This document shows, piece after piece, positions 42,917 through 50,678 of a DNA stretch of 50,678 bases; position 1 is the stretch's first letter; every line of letters begins with the position of its first letter. The notes under the pieces were generated by a model. It did not search any database. It had not been told where the DNA came from and was given only the letters and a program-made list of their open reading frames with translations. Position numbers and translations under genes: made by a program. The stretch comes from an uncultured Euryhalocaulis sp. (GTDB lineage: Bacteria > Pseudomonadota > Alphaproteobacteria > Caulobacterales > Maricaulaceae), in assembly GCA_913055605.1 (NCBI GenBank), contig CAJXKJ010000020.1:1-50678 (forward strand), in the 5' to 3' direction.

Positions 42917-44737
42917 ATGCCGCCATATATCCGGAGCGCCGGACGCCCGGCGCGGGCGCTGGGCGCCGCCGCCATCGCGGCGGGGCTGGCCGCCGCGCCC
43001 GCCGCGCAGGCCCAGGACACACAGCTCTATTGGGGCGACACCCACGTCCACACCTCCACCTCCGTCGATGCCTATGCGGTCGAGGATTATTTCACCGGGC
43101 CGGAGGAAGCCTATCGCTTCGCGCGGGGCATCCCGGTCCTGCACACGCGCCTGCAGAACAAAGTGCAGATCGACCGTCCGCTGGACTTCATGGTCGTCGC
43201 CGATCACGCCGAGCGCATGCGCCTTCAGGTGAATATCCTGGAGGCTATCCCGCCCATTCAGGGTCTTCCGGGCCTGGAAGAGGCGATCCAGACTGTGCGC
43301 GAGACGCCGCGCCAGACGATGGGGCCGGTGGAGCAGTTCCTGAGCCCCGAACTGGCCGAGGCGATCGTGTCCGACGAGGTGCGCGGCTATAGCTGGGAGC
43401 AGCAGATCGCGGCGGCCGAGCGCAACAATATCCCGGGCGTGTTCACGACGTTCGCCGGCTGGGAATGGACGCGCAATCCGGGCGGCAATCTGCACCGCGT
43501 CGTCTTCACGCCCGACGGGCCGGACATCACCCGCCAGTTCTTCCCGTTCTCCTCCGACGACGGGCCGGACCCTGAGGACCTTTGGAACTGGCTGGACCAG
43601 ACATCGGAGGCGACCGGCGCGCGCTTCGTCGCGATCCCGCACAATTCCAACCTGTCCAACGGCCGCATGTTCAGCGACGTGGACAGCGAGGGGCGGCCGC
43701 TGGACGTCAGCTATGCCCGCCAGCGCGCGCGCTGGGAGACGGTGATGGAGATCACCCAGGTGAAGGGCACCTCGGAGGTCGATCCGGTCCTGTCGCCCAA
43801 TGACGAGTTCGCCAATTTCGAAATCCACCGCGCCCTTCTGATCGGCGGCATCGCGGAACCGGACGAGGCGGACTATGCGCGCAGCGCGCTGAAGCGCGGC
43901 CTGGGCTTCGCCGCGGAGCTGGGCGTCAATCCGTTCAAAGTCGGCTTCATCGGCTCCAGCGACTCCCATACCGGCCTCGCGGAGTCCGACGAGGCGAATT
44001 TCTGGGGCAAGACGGTGCGCGACACCCTGCCGGCCGAGCGCCTGAACGCCGATCCGAACACGTTCTTCGCGACATGGACCATGTCGGCATCCGGCATGGC
44101 GGCGGTTTGGGCGACCGAGAACAGCCGGGACGCCATCGCCGCCGCCTTCCAGCGGCGCGAAGTTTATGGCACGTCCGGCCCGCGCATGGTCGTGCGCGTC
44201 TTCGGCGGATTCGGCTTTTCGCCGGAGGATGCGCGGGCTTCGGACATCGCGGCGACGGGTTATGCCGGTGGCGTTCCGATGGGCGGCGACCTGACCGAGG
44301 CGCCGGCCGGCGCCGCGCCGTCCTTTTTGGTGCATGCCGCGAAGGACCCGGAAGGCGCCAATCTGGACCGGATCCAGATGGTCAAAGGCTGGCTCGACGC
44401 CGAGGGGAACCAGCAGGAAAAAGTTTTCGACATCGTCTGGTCCGGGGACCGGGAGGTCGGCGGCGACGGCAAGCTGCCGCCCGTCGGCGACACGGTCGAC
44501 CGTTCGACCGCGCTCTATGAGAATTCCATCGGCGCGGCCCAGCTCGCGACGGTCTGGACCGACCCGGAGTTCGATCCAGATGTGCTGGCCTTCTATTATG
44601 TCCGGGTGCTGGAAATCCCGACGCCGCGGCATTCGCTTTATGACGCGGTGGCGCTGGGGGTCGATCCCGCGGAGACGGGACAGCCCGAAGTCATCCAGGA
44701 GCGGGCCTGGGCGTCGCCGATCTGGTACACGCCATAG
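42917..44737 (+). CDS. Exported DUF3604 protein (PHP-like metallohydrolase fold), copy 1
   Basis: A 606-residue protein with a signal peptide (about residues 1-33, Ala-Gln-Ala-Gln). The mature N-terminus reads 'LYWGDTHVHTSTSVDAY' (His43, His45), followed by 'FMVVADHAERM' and later 'FVAIPHNSNLSNG' and 'GFIGSSDSHTG'. These His/Asp motifs resemble the metal-ligand motifs of PHP-type phosphoesterases and hydrolases. The C-terminal third carries GGVPMGGDL, 'AAKDPEGANLDRIQMVKGWL' and the closing QERAWASPIWY. No DUF3604 reaction is known to me with confidence. It is the first gene of a four-gene set with a sulfatase and its activator. The ATG follows AAGGGGAGTGAA. Confidence 0.85.
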   Translation: MPPYIRSAGRPARALGAAAIAAGLAAAPAAQAQDTQLYWGDTHVHTSTSVDAYAVEDYFTGPEEAYRFARGIPVLHTRLQNKVQIDRPLDFMVVADHAERMRLQVNILEAIPPIQGLPGLEEAIQTVRETPRQTMGPVEQFLSPELAEAIVSDEVRGYSWEQQIAAAERNNIPGVFTTFAGWEWTRNPGGNLHRVVFTPDGPDITRQFFPFSSDDGPDPEDLWNWLDQTSEATGARFVAIPHNSNLSNGRMFSDVDSEGRPLDVSYARQRARWETVMEITQVKGTSEVDPVLSPNDEFANFEIHRALLIGGIAEPDEADYARSALKRGLGFAAELGVNPFKVGFIGSSDSHTGLAESDEANFWGKTVRDTLPAERLNADPNTFFATWTMSASGMAAVWATENSRDAIAAAFQRREVYGTSGPRMVVRVFGGFGFSPEDARASDIAATGYAGGVPMGGDLTEAPAGAAPSFLVHAAKDPEGANLDRIQMVKGWLDAEGNQQEKVFDIVWSGDREVGGDGKLPPVGDTVDRSTALYENSIGAAQLATVWTDPEFDPDVLAFYYVRVLEIPTPRHSLYDAVALGVDPAETGQPEVIQERAWASPIWYTP

Positions 44738-44800
44738 CAAGAAACAGGGGAGGCGCTGGCGCTGACGCCGCAGCCTCCACAGTCATTCGGGGAGGACGTC

Positions 44801-46633
44801 ATGCGGTCATCACACGCGGTCACGCTTGCTTTGTTCGGGGCTGCCGCGCTCGCCGCGTGCGGCGACAACGGCGCGGAGGTGAGCGCCGCCGATATGGCTC
44901 CTGCGCCTGCCGAGCCTGCAGCTGAGACTGAACCCGCCGCCGTAGCCGAGGCGGAACCGTCCGGGCTTGAGGCCGGCTCCCGCCCGAACATCCTGCTGAT
45001 CGTGGGCGACGATCTCGGCTATCTGGACCTTGGCCTGTACGGCAGCGAAATCCGCACGCCGAATATCGACGCGCTGGGCAATGCTGGCGTGATCCTGACG
45101 AATTTCTATTCGTCCGTGGCGTGCCAGCCGACGCGCGCGATGCTGATGTCCGGCACCGGCAACCATATGGCCGGCGTCGGGTCGCAGGGGCGGGTGATCG
45201 AGGACAATCCCTATTACCTGAACCATCTCAGCCAGCGGGTGATCTCGATCGCCGACCGCATGGCCGAGGCCGGCTACCACACCTATATGAGCGGCAAATG
45301 GCATCTGGGCTATGACGACGGCCTGACGCCGGCCGACCGAGGCTTCGAGCGCTCCTTCGTCCTACTGGACCCGGGCGCGAGCCATTTCGGCGACATGAAG
45401 CATTATGGAAATCCGGACCTGACCGCCAGCTACGAACTGGACGGCGAGCCGCTGACCAGCCTGCCGGACGATTTCTATTCCTCCGTCGCGTATGCCGACT
45501 ACATGATCGAGTTTACGGAGGAAGCGGCGCAGGACGACGCGCCCTTCTTCGGCTATCTCACTTTCACGGCGCCGCACTGGCCCATCCAGGCCCTGCCGGA
45601 AGACATGGAAAAGACGCGCGGCATGTATGACGAGGGCTGGGACGTCATCCGCGAGCGGCGTCTGGCCGCCTATCGCGATCTGGGCTTCATGCCGCAGGAC
45701 GCGCCCGCGCCGGGTTTCGTCCAGAGCTACGCCCCCTGGGACACGCTGACCGACGAGGACAAGGCCAAGAAGGCGCGCACCATGGAGGCCTTCGCCGCGA
45801 TGGTGGAGCGCATGGACGCGGAGATCGGCCGGCTGGTCGATCATCTCGAAGAGCTTGGGGAGCTGGACAACACGCTCATCGTCTTCATGTCCGACAATGG
45901 CGCGGAATATCTGGACGCCACCTTCCTGCGCGACATGGTCGAAAGCTCGGACAACAGCCTCGACAATATCGGCCACCCGAATTCCTACACCTTTATCGGG
46001 CCGGGCTGGGGCGAGGCGGGGTCCGCGCCCTATTATCTGTCCAAGGGCTTTCTGGCGGAGGGCGGCACGCATGTTCCGGCGTTCGTCAGCGCGCCGGGCC
46101 TGGGCCTGGAGGCGGGCCGCAGCGAGGCGGTGATCGCGGCGTTCGACATGGCACCGACCTTCCTGGAGCTGGCCGGGGCCGACCCGGCCGCCCATGCGGA
46201 CGAGCCGGACACCGTTCCGATCACCGGCCGGTCCTTCGCCGGTGTCCTGCGCGGCGAGGCCGATGCGGCGCGCAGCGACATCACGCAGGTGAATTTCGAA
46301 TATGGCGGCCAGCGCGTGGCGCGCCTCGGCGACTGGAAGGCGATGCGCCTGGCCGAGCCCAACGGCACCGGGCAGTGGCAGCTCTTCAACCTCGCCGACG
46401 ATCCGGGCGAGACGACGGACCTGGCCGCCGAGCACGCGGACATGGTCGCGGCGATGACGGCGGACTGGCAGGCCTTCGCGGAGACGAGTGGCGTCGACCT
46501 TTCCAGCGACGGCGGCGCGGCTTTCTCTGCCGAGGAGGAAGAGGAAATTCTGGAGGCCGAAGAGGAAGACCGCCTGCAGGAGCCGGTGAACGCGGCCGAC
46601 GCGCAAGCGCGGGAGCTGGACGAGGTCGAATGA
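44801..46633 (+). CDS. Lipoprotein arylsulfatase
   Basis: A 610-residue sulfatase of the alkaline-phosphatase superfamily. A lipobox (LAAC, Cys20) implies anchoring in the envelope, and an acidic Ala/Pro/Glu linker runs to about residue 60. The metal-binding start 'PNILLIVGDDLGYLDLGLYG' is followed by the formylglycine site CQPTR (Cys108), SGKWHLG and 'VFMSDNGAEY'. Cys108 must be oxidised to formylglycine, and the enzyme for that is encoded next door. The tail (about 570-610) is very acidic (EEEEEILEAEEED). It hydrolyses a sulfate ester, but the organic part is unknown. The last four bases overlap the FGE gene (ATGA). Confidence 0.93.
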   Translation: MRSSHAVTLALFGAAALAACGDNGAEVSAADMAPAPAEPAAETEPAAVAEAEPSGLEAGSRPNILLIVGDDLGYLDLGLYGSEIRTPNIDALGNAGVILTNFYSSVACQPTRAMLMSGTGNHMAGVGSQGRVIEDNPYYLNHLSQRVISIADRMAEAGYHTYMSGKWHLGYDDGLTPADRGFERSFVLLDPGASHFGDMKHYGNPDLTASYELDGEPLTSLPDDFYSSVAYADYMIEFTEEAAQDDAPFFGYLTFTAPHWPIQALPEDMEKTRGMYDEGWDVIRERRLAAYRDLGFMPQDAPAPGFVQSYAPWDTLTDEDKAKKARTMEAFAAMVERMDAEIGRLVDHLEELGELDNTLIVFMSDNGAEYLDATFLRDMVESSDNSLDNIGHPNSYTFIGPGWGEAGSAPYYLSKGFLAEGGTHVPAFVSAPGLGLEAGRSEAVIAAFDMAPTFLELAGADPAAHADEPDTVPITGRSFAGVLRGEADAARSDITQVNFEYGGQRVARLGDWKAMRLAEPNGTGQWQLFNLADDPGETTDLAAEHADMVAAMTADWQAFAETSGVDLSSDGGAAFSAEEEEEILEAEEEDRLQEPVNAADAQARELDEVE

Positions 46634-47604
46634 CGCGCGTTCCGGCTCTCTTCGTTGTCGCAGTGGGGCTGCCCGTTATCGCGACAGCCATCGCGATCGC
46701 TCGTCCGCCCGCCGCCTCGGCGGCGGCTGGCGAAGGGGCGGAGATGTGTGCGCGAAATATTGCGGATCTGTCGGGTACGGCGGCGATCCCAGCCGGGGCG
46801 TACACGATGGGCTCCGATTCCTGGTATCCGGAGGAAAGCCCGGCGCGGGAGGCGCAGGTCGCCGCCTTCGACATCGACCAGCATGAAGTGACCAACGGCC
46901 AGTTCGCGGAATTCGTCGCGGCGACCGGCTATGTCACGCTCGCCGAACGCACGCCGGACCCGGCGGACTTCCCGGACATCGACCCGGACGCGCTGGTCGC
47001 GGGCTCGGCCGTCTTCGTCGCGGGCAAGGGGCCGCAGGACGCCGGCCAGTGGCGGTTCGTGCCCGGCGCATCCTGGCGCGCGCCGATGGGGCCGGGCAGC
47101 ACGCTGGAGGGGCGGGAGGAATATCCCGTGGTCCATGTCGCCTATGAGGACGCCGCCGCCTACGCCGCGTGGCGCGGCCGGCGCCTGCCCGGCGAGGCGG
47201 AATGGGAGCGCGCGGCGCGCGCGGGTCTGGATCGCGCGACCTATGAATGGGGATCGGAGCTGGCTCCGGAGGGCGAATGGCGCGCCAATACCTGGCAGGG
47301 CACCTTCCCGTTGACCGACCGGGGCGAGGACGGGTTCATCGGCGCGGCGCCGGCGGCTTGTTACGAGCCGAGCGAATACGGCCTCTACGACATGACCGGA
47401 AATGTCTGGGAATGGACGGCCGACGACTATTTCGGCGATCCGGCGCGGGCCGTCGTGAAGGGCGGGTCGTTCCTGTGCGCGGAATCCTATTGCGCGCGCT
47501 ACCGCCCCGCCGCGCGCCAGCCCTATGAGCGGAATTTTTCGGCATCCCATCTGGGATTCCGGACAGCGGGCGACGTTCCGGCGGAGGCCGCCTCCGGAAG
47601 CTGA
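46630..47604 (+). CDS. Exported formylglycine-generating enzyme (sulfatase activator)
   Basis: A 324-residue FGE/SUMF1-type enzyme that oxidises the sulfatase cysteine to formylglycine using oxygen and a copper-bound cysteine pair. The pair is visible as Cys283 and Cys288 in GGSFLCAESYCARYR. 'IPAGAYTMGSDSWYPEESPA', 'RLPGEAEWERAARAGL' and 'LYDMTGNVWEWTADDY' are family hallmarks. A hydrophobic N-terminus (residues about 5-32) acts as signal peptide or anchor, so maturation would occur outside the cytoplasm. It is translationally coupled to the sulfatase, its obvious substrate. Confidence 0.93.
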   Translation: MTRVPALFVVAVGLPVIATAIAIARPPAASAAAGEGAEMCARNIADLSGTAAIPAGAYTMGSDSWYPEESPAREAQVAAFDIDQHEVTNGQFAEFVAATGYVTLAERTPDPADFPDIDPDALVAGSAVFVAGKGPQDAGQWRFVPGASWRAPMGPGSTLEGREEYPVVHVAYEDAAAYAAWRGRRLPGEAEWERAARAGLDRATYEWGSELAPEGEWRANTWQGTFPLTDRGEDGFIGAAPAACYEPSEYGLYDMTGNVWEWTADDYFGDPARAVVKGGSFLCAESYCARYRPAARQPYERNFSASHLGFRTAGDVPAEAASGS

Positions 47605-47636
47605 CATTCGCGCGCCAATAAGAAGGAAGAGAGAGA

Positions 47637-49424
47637 ATGGCCCGAGCGCATATCCAGATGATGACCGCCGCGGCGGCGCTGCTGTTCCTGGCCGTGCCGG
47701 CGGCGGCGCAGGACGGCGACCGCCGCGCCTATTTCGGCGAACTGCATATCCATTCGGGCAATTCGTTCGACGCGGCCAATGGCGGCACGCTGATCGATCC
47801 GCGCCAAGCCTACCGGTTCGCGCGCGGCGAGGCTGTGGAGTATCGCGGACGGATGGTCCAGCGGAAGGCCGCGCTCGACTTTCTCGCGGTCACCGACCAC
47901 TCCGAATATATGGGCGTGTTCCGCATGGCGCGCGGCCCCAACGCCGGTCTGGTGGCGGAGGAATGGCGCGAAATCCTGGCCAATCCGACGCCCGAGAACG
48001 CGCAGCGCCGGCGCGAGATCATGCAGTCCGGCTTCTACGACAATCCGCCGGTGGAGGCGCTGATCTCCCCGGCCATCAAGCAGGAAGTCTGGCAGGAGGT
48101 CATCCAGAACGCGGATGATTTCTACGAGCCGGGAGAGTTCACGACATTCGCGGCCTATGAATGGTCGCCGACGCCGAACGGCGGCCACCACCACCGCAAT
48201 GTCATCTTCCGCGGGCCGGACTATCCGGACGCGCCGTTCAGTTCCATCGACTCGCCGGACCCGGAGCTGCTCTGGGCCTATGCGGACCGTAACCGGCAAG
48301 CGGGGATCGACTCCGTCCTGATCCCGCATAATCCGAACCTGTCGGGCGGCATCACCTTCTCCTATACGCGTCTGAACGGCGAGCCGATGGACGCCGACTA
48401 TGCGGAGATACGCGCCCGCAACGAACGGCTGGTGGAAGTCACCCAGGTCAAAGGCACCAGTGAGACGCATCCCGAACTGTCGCCCGGCGACCCCTTCGCC
48501 GATTTCGAATTGCTGGAGCACTATCGCGGCCCCGTGCGCGGCCCGCTGGGCGGCGCCTATGCGCGCGACGCCTATGGGCGCGGGCTGGAGATCGCGGACC
48601 GCATCGGCGTCAATCCATTCACTTTTGGCCTTGTTGGCGCCAGCGACTACCACACCGCCATGTCGGGGACGGAGGAAGACAATTTCACCGGCGCGCTCGG
48701 CCAGGACGACGTGACAGATCCGCAGCGCCTGTTCAATACGTTCGTGGGTCTGTGGAACCAGCCGCTGGTGAAGATCGGCGCCAGCGGCATTACCGGCGTC
48801 TGGGCCGACGAGAATACGCGCGAGGCGATCTTCGACGCGCTGAAGCGGCGCGAAGCCTTCGCCACATCCGGCCCGCAAATCCAGGTGCGGCTGTTCGCCG
48901 GCTGGGACTATGCCGACGACATATTGGAGCATGAGGACTGGCCCGCGCGCGCCTATCAGGGCGGCGTGCCGATGGGCGGCGATCTGGCCGCGGGCGGGGA
49001 CGCGTCCCCGGTCTTCATCGTGGAGGCGGCCAAGGACCCGCGCGGCGCCAATCTGGACCGGATCCAGATCGTGAAGGTCTGGCTTCAGGACGGCGCCCAC
49101 CGTGAACAGGTGTTCGACGTGGTCTGGTCCGGCGAGCGCCAGCCGGCCGCGGACGGCCTGGTCCCCGCGGTCGGCAGCACGGTGGACGTGGCGGCGGCGA
49201 CCTATACGAACGATATCGGGTCCGCGACGCTGCACGCGCGCTGGACGGACCCGGGGTTCGATCCGGCGCAGGCGGCGGTCTATTACGCCCGCGCCATCGA
49301 GATCCCGACCCCGCGCTGGTCGACCTATCTGGCGGTGGAGCACGGTCTGGAGACGCCGGACGTCGTGCCGGAGACGCTTCAGGAACGGGCCTGGACATCA
49401 CCCATCTTCTATCACCCCGGATAA
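47637..49424 (+). CDS. Exported DUF3604 protein (PHP-like metallohydrolase fold), copy 2
   Basis: A 595-residue paralogue of the protein at 42917. A signal peptide (about residues 1-25, Ala-Ala-Ala-Gln) is followed by 'AYFGELHIHSGNSFDAANGG' (His37, His39), 'FLAVTDHSEYMGVF', 'SVLIPHNPNLSGG' and 'GLVGASDYHTAM'. The C-terminal motifs GGVPMGGDL, 'AAKDPRGANLDRIQIVKVWL' and QERAWTSPIFY match copy 1. Differences in the middle region suggest a related but not identical substrate. It lies 32 bp after the FGE gene behind AAGGAAGAGAGAGA. Reaction unknown. Confidence 0.85.
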   Translation: MARAHIQMMTAAAALLFLAVPAAAQDGDRRAYFGELHIHSGNSFDAANGGTLIDPRQAYRFARGEAVEYRGRMVQRKAALDFLAVTDHSEYMGVFRMARGPNAGLVAEEWREILANPTPENAQRRREIMQSGFYDNPPVEALISPAIKQEVWQEVIQNADDFYEPGEFTTFAAYEWSPTPNGGHHHRNVIFRGPDYPDAPFSSIDSPDPELLWAYADRNRQAGIDSVLIPHNPNLSGGITFSYTRLNGEPMDADYAEIRARNERLVEVTQVKGTSETHPELSPGDPFADFELLEHYRGPVRGPLGGAYARDAYGRGLEIADRIGVNPFTFGLVGASDYHTAMSGTEEDNFTGALGQDDVTDPQRLFNTFVGLWNQPLVKIGASGITGVWADENTREAIFDALKRREAFATSGPQIQVRLFAGWDYADDILEHEDWPARAYQGGVPMGGDLAAGGDASPVFIVEAAKDPRGANLDRIQIVKVWLQDGAHREQVFDVVWSGERQPAADGLVPAVGSTVDVAAATYTNDIGSATLHARWTDPGFDPAQAAVYYARAIEIPTPRWSTYLAVEHGLETPDVVPETLQERAWTSPIFYHPG

Positions 49425-49477
49425 ATTGCAGGCCGCGCTGCTTTTCCGAAATCCGGAAGATATTGATAGGTAAAGAG

Positions 49478-49492
49478 ATAAGCGGAGCTTAT
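49478..49492. promoter_or_regulatory. Dyad ATAAGC-GGA-GCTTAT
   Basis: A perfect 6-3-6 inverted repeat that also fits the LysR T-N11-A rule, in the 186-bp gap before the AraC gene. It shares its arms with the dyad at 42793, suggesting one regulator may bind both ends of the cluster. Confidence 0.4.
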
Positions 49493-49540
49493 AGCCCGCC
49501 ATAAGCGTCGCTTCGCTTGCTTGCCCGGCCGGGCGGCCTG

Positions 49541-49556
49541 ATTACCGAACGGTAAT
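49541..49556. promoter_or_regulatory. Palindromic operator ATTACCG-AA-CGGTAAT
   Basis: A perfect 16-bp dyad (7-2-7) 54 bp upstream of the AraC-family start codon. The ACCG-N2-CGGT core is frequent in operators of TetR-type repressors, but no such regulator is encoded in this window. Confidence 0.45.
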
Positions 49557-49610
49557 AATACGCGCGCAGGCGCGAGCTTGGGGGCCGGTCCCGGCCCCAC
49601 GGGGGAGGAC

Positions 49611-50567
49611 ATGCAGGTCTTTCGAACGGGGGACGTCCCGCCGGAGGGCAGGGCGGCCTATTGGAGCTCTGTCTACGGATCGAATTTCGCGCCGGTGACG
49701 GTCGCGCCGCTGGAGCCGCAGCCGTTCCGCGCCGAGCTTCGCCTCGGTCGCGTCGGCGGGCTGGAGCTGGCCTATGTCCGCTCCAACGCCAGCCGCGTCG
49801 AGCGCACAAAGCAGCAGTCCGACCGCGTCTCCGACCGCTATCTGTCCTTCGTCCTGATGCTGGAGGGCCGCGGCCAGGCGGACCATTGCGGGCACGAAAG
49901 CCCGCTGTCGGCCGGCGATATCGTGCTGAGCGACAATACGAAGCCCATGCTGTGCAGCTTTTCCGGCCCGGTCACCGGCCTGACCGTCCGGGCGGAGGAA
50001 GCGGCGGTGCGCGCGCGCATGCCCTTTATCGACGACGTGCGCGGCGTGCGCCTGCCGTCCCATGTCGGCCTGACCGGCGCCGTGGTGGCGGCCGGCCGCT
50101 GTCTCAGCCAGCAGATGTCGCCGCCCATGTCCGGCGAATACGGCGCGGCGGCGGCGTCCCAGTTCCTGGACCTGGTCACCCTGTCCTATGCGATGGGCCG
50201 GGGGCAGAAGAGCGAGGTCGACTCCACCGCCGCCACGCGCGCCGCGCTGGCCCGGCAGTTCGTGGAGACCCATCTGGCCGACCCCGATCTGTCGCCGGAC
50301 ATGGTGGCCGCCGCCCTGAAAATCTCACCGCGCTATCTGCGTCTGGTGATGGCGGAGGAGGGCGAGCCGCTGAGCGCCCTGATCCTGCGCCGGCGGCTGG
50401 AGGAATGCGCCAGGCAGCTGGCCGGCGCGGTCAGCCGCGAGCGCAGCGTGACGGACATCGCCTATGGCTGGGGCTTCAACAGCACCGCCCATTTCGCCCG
50501 CGTCTTCAAAACCCGCTTCGGCGTCACGCCCAGCGAGTACCGGCGGGAGCGTCTGAACGGCGAATGA
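49611..50567 (+). CDS. AraC-family transcriptional regulator
   Basis: A 318-residue regulator. The N-terminal part (about 1-190) resembles the cupin-like ligand-binding domain found in AraC/'AraC-binding-like' proteins ('DRYLSFVLMLEGRGQADHCG', 'LSAGDIVLSDNTKPM'). The C-terminal 100 residues hold two helix-turn-helix motifs ('LSPDMVAAALKISPRYLRLV' and 'VTDIAYGWGFNSTAHFARVF') ending with FGVTPSEYRRER, the canonical AraC signature. The ATG at 49611 follows GGGGGAGGAC. It probably regulates the cluster upstream or the gene that begins at 50650. Confidence 0.9.
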   Translation: MQVFRTGDVPPEGRAAYWSSVYGSNFAPVTVAPLEPQPFRAELRLGRVGGLELAYVRSNASRVERTKQQSDRVSDRYLSFVLMLEGRGQADHCGHESPLSAGDIVLSDNTKPMLCSFSGPVTGLTVRAEEAAVRARMPFIDDVRGVRLPSHVGLTGAVVAAGRCLSQQMSPPMSGEYGAAAASQFLDLVTLSYAMGRGQKSEVDSTAATRAALARQFVETHLADPDLSPDMVAAALKISPRYLRLVMAEEGEPLSALILRRRLEECARQLAGAVSRERSVTDIAYGWGFNSTAHFARVFKTRFGVTPSEYRRERLNGE

Positions 50568-50616
50568 GATGTGCGGACCGGCGCAGGGAAAGCGCGCTTG
50601 AATCCCTTCCGTCCCC

Positions 50617-50622
50617 TATAAT
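50617..50622 (+). promoter_or_regulatory. Possible -10 element TATAAT
   Basis: A perfect TATAAT lies 27 bp upstream of the ATG at 50650. The nearest TTGAAT (50598) is only 13 bp away, too close for a normal -35, so the promoter call is weak. Confidence 0.25.
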
Positions 50623-50649
50623 GCGGGCCGGGAGTGGAGGAGGACGCCG

Positions 50650-50678
50650 ATGACGGGCGAACGCAAGGCGGGGCCGGC
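50650..50678 (+). CDS. Start of a gene that leaves the window
   Basis: An ATG preceded by a strong GGAGGAGG ribosome-binding site opens a frame reading Met-Thr-Gly-Glu-Arg-Lys-Ala-Gly-Pro to the window end. Too little is present to identify the product. Confidence 0.5.

Noticed and set aside
42587-44740. 717-codon open frame antisense to the LysR end and the first DUF3604 gene
   Set aside because: Arg/Gly/Asp/Val-rich translation without domains. It mirrors a well-supported gene on the plus strand and is typical GC-rich shadow coding.
50598-50622. Complete sigma-70 promoter TTGAAT...TATAAT
   Set aside because: The spacer is 13 bp, too short for a functional -35/-10 pair. Only the -10 is listed, at low confidence.

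Overview
The window is GC-rich, densely coded chromosomal DNA from an alphaproteobacterium. The best guess is the Caulobacterales in the broad sense (Caulobacteraceae, Hyphomonadaceae, Maricaulaceae). The evidence is an SpmX-like protein (degenerate phage-type muramidase, acidic linker, two C-terminal membrane segments), two sigma-EcfG-type promoters (GGAAC-N17-CGTT), TrmFO, a large TonB-dependent receptor and very tight ATGA/GTGA gene overlaps. I see no insertion sequence, integrase, phage module or CRISPR array.

Layout. (1) 1-5.7 kb: the end of a 3-hydroxyisobutyrate-dehydrogenase-like gene, a secreted SnoaL-like protein, two exported PRC-barrel proteins each behind its own EcfG-type promoter, trmFO on the minus strand, and an exported protein of unknown function. 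(2) 5.7-12 kb: a CPA1 Na+/H+ antiporter, a single-domain response regulator, tRNA-Leu(GAG), mgtE coupled to a periplasmic Kelch protein, and the SpmX-like gene. (3) 12-13.7 kb: two exported pentapeptide-repeat proteins that share cysteine-containing end motifs. (4) 13.9-21.8 kb: one long operon for a two-subunit hydroquinone 1,2-dioxygenase, a semialdehyde dehydrogenase and a complete branched-chain-amino-acid-type ABC importer, which together suggest uptake and ring cleavage of an aromatic compound.

(5) 21.8-38.6 kb: a nitrogen/urea locus. On the minus strand lie a REC-PAS-LuxR response regulator and a 1123-residue NCS1 permease-histidine kinase-receiver hybrid carrying a cysteine-rich module. 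Divergent from them, across a 315-bp region full of inverted repeats, run an outer-membrane beta-barrel gene, urtABCDE (urea ABC importer), ureDABCEFG (urease and nickel-insertion factors) and a HupE/UreJ-type membrane protein. Urea would cross the outer membrane, be imported at the expense of ATP and be hydrolysed in the cytoplasm. The transporter-kinase hybrid is the obvious candidate controller.

(6) 38.7-50.6 kb: a TonB-dependent receptor, a LysR regulator, then DUF3604 - lipoprotein arylsulfatase - exported formylglycine-generating enzyme - DUF3604, and an AraC regulator. This looks like an envelope-based system for taking up and desulfating/hydrolysing a sulfated organic compound whose identity cannot be read from sequence. 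A further gene begins at 50650 and leaves the window.

The most novel-looking items are the NCS1-kinase hybrid beside the urea genes and the DUF3604/sulfatase/FGE cassette.
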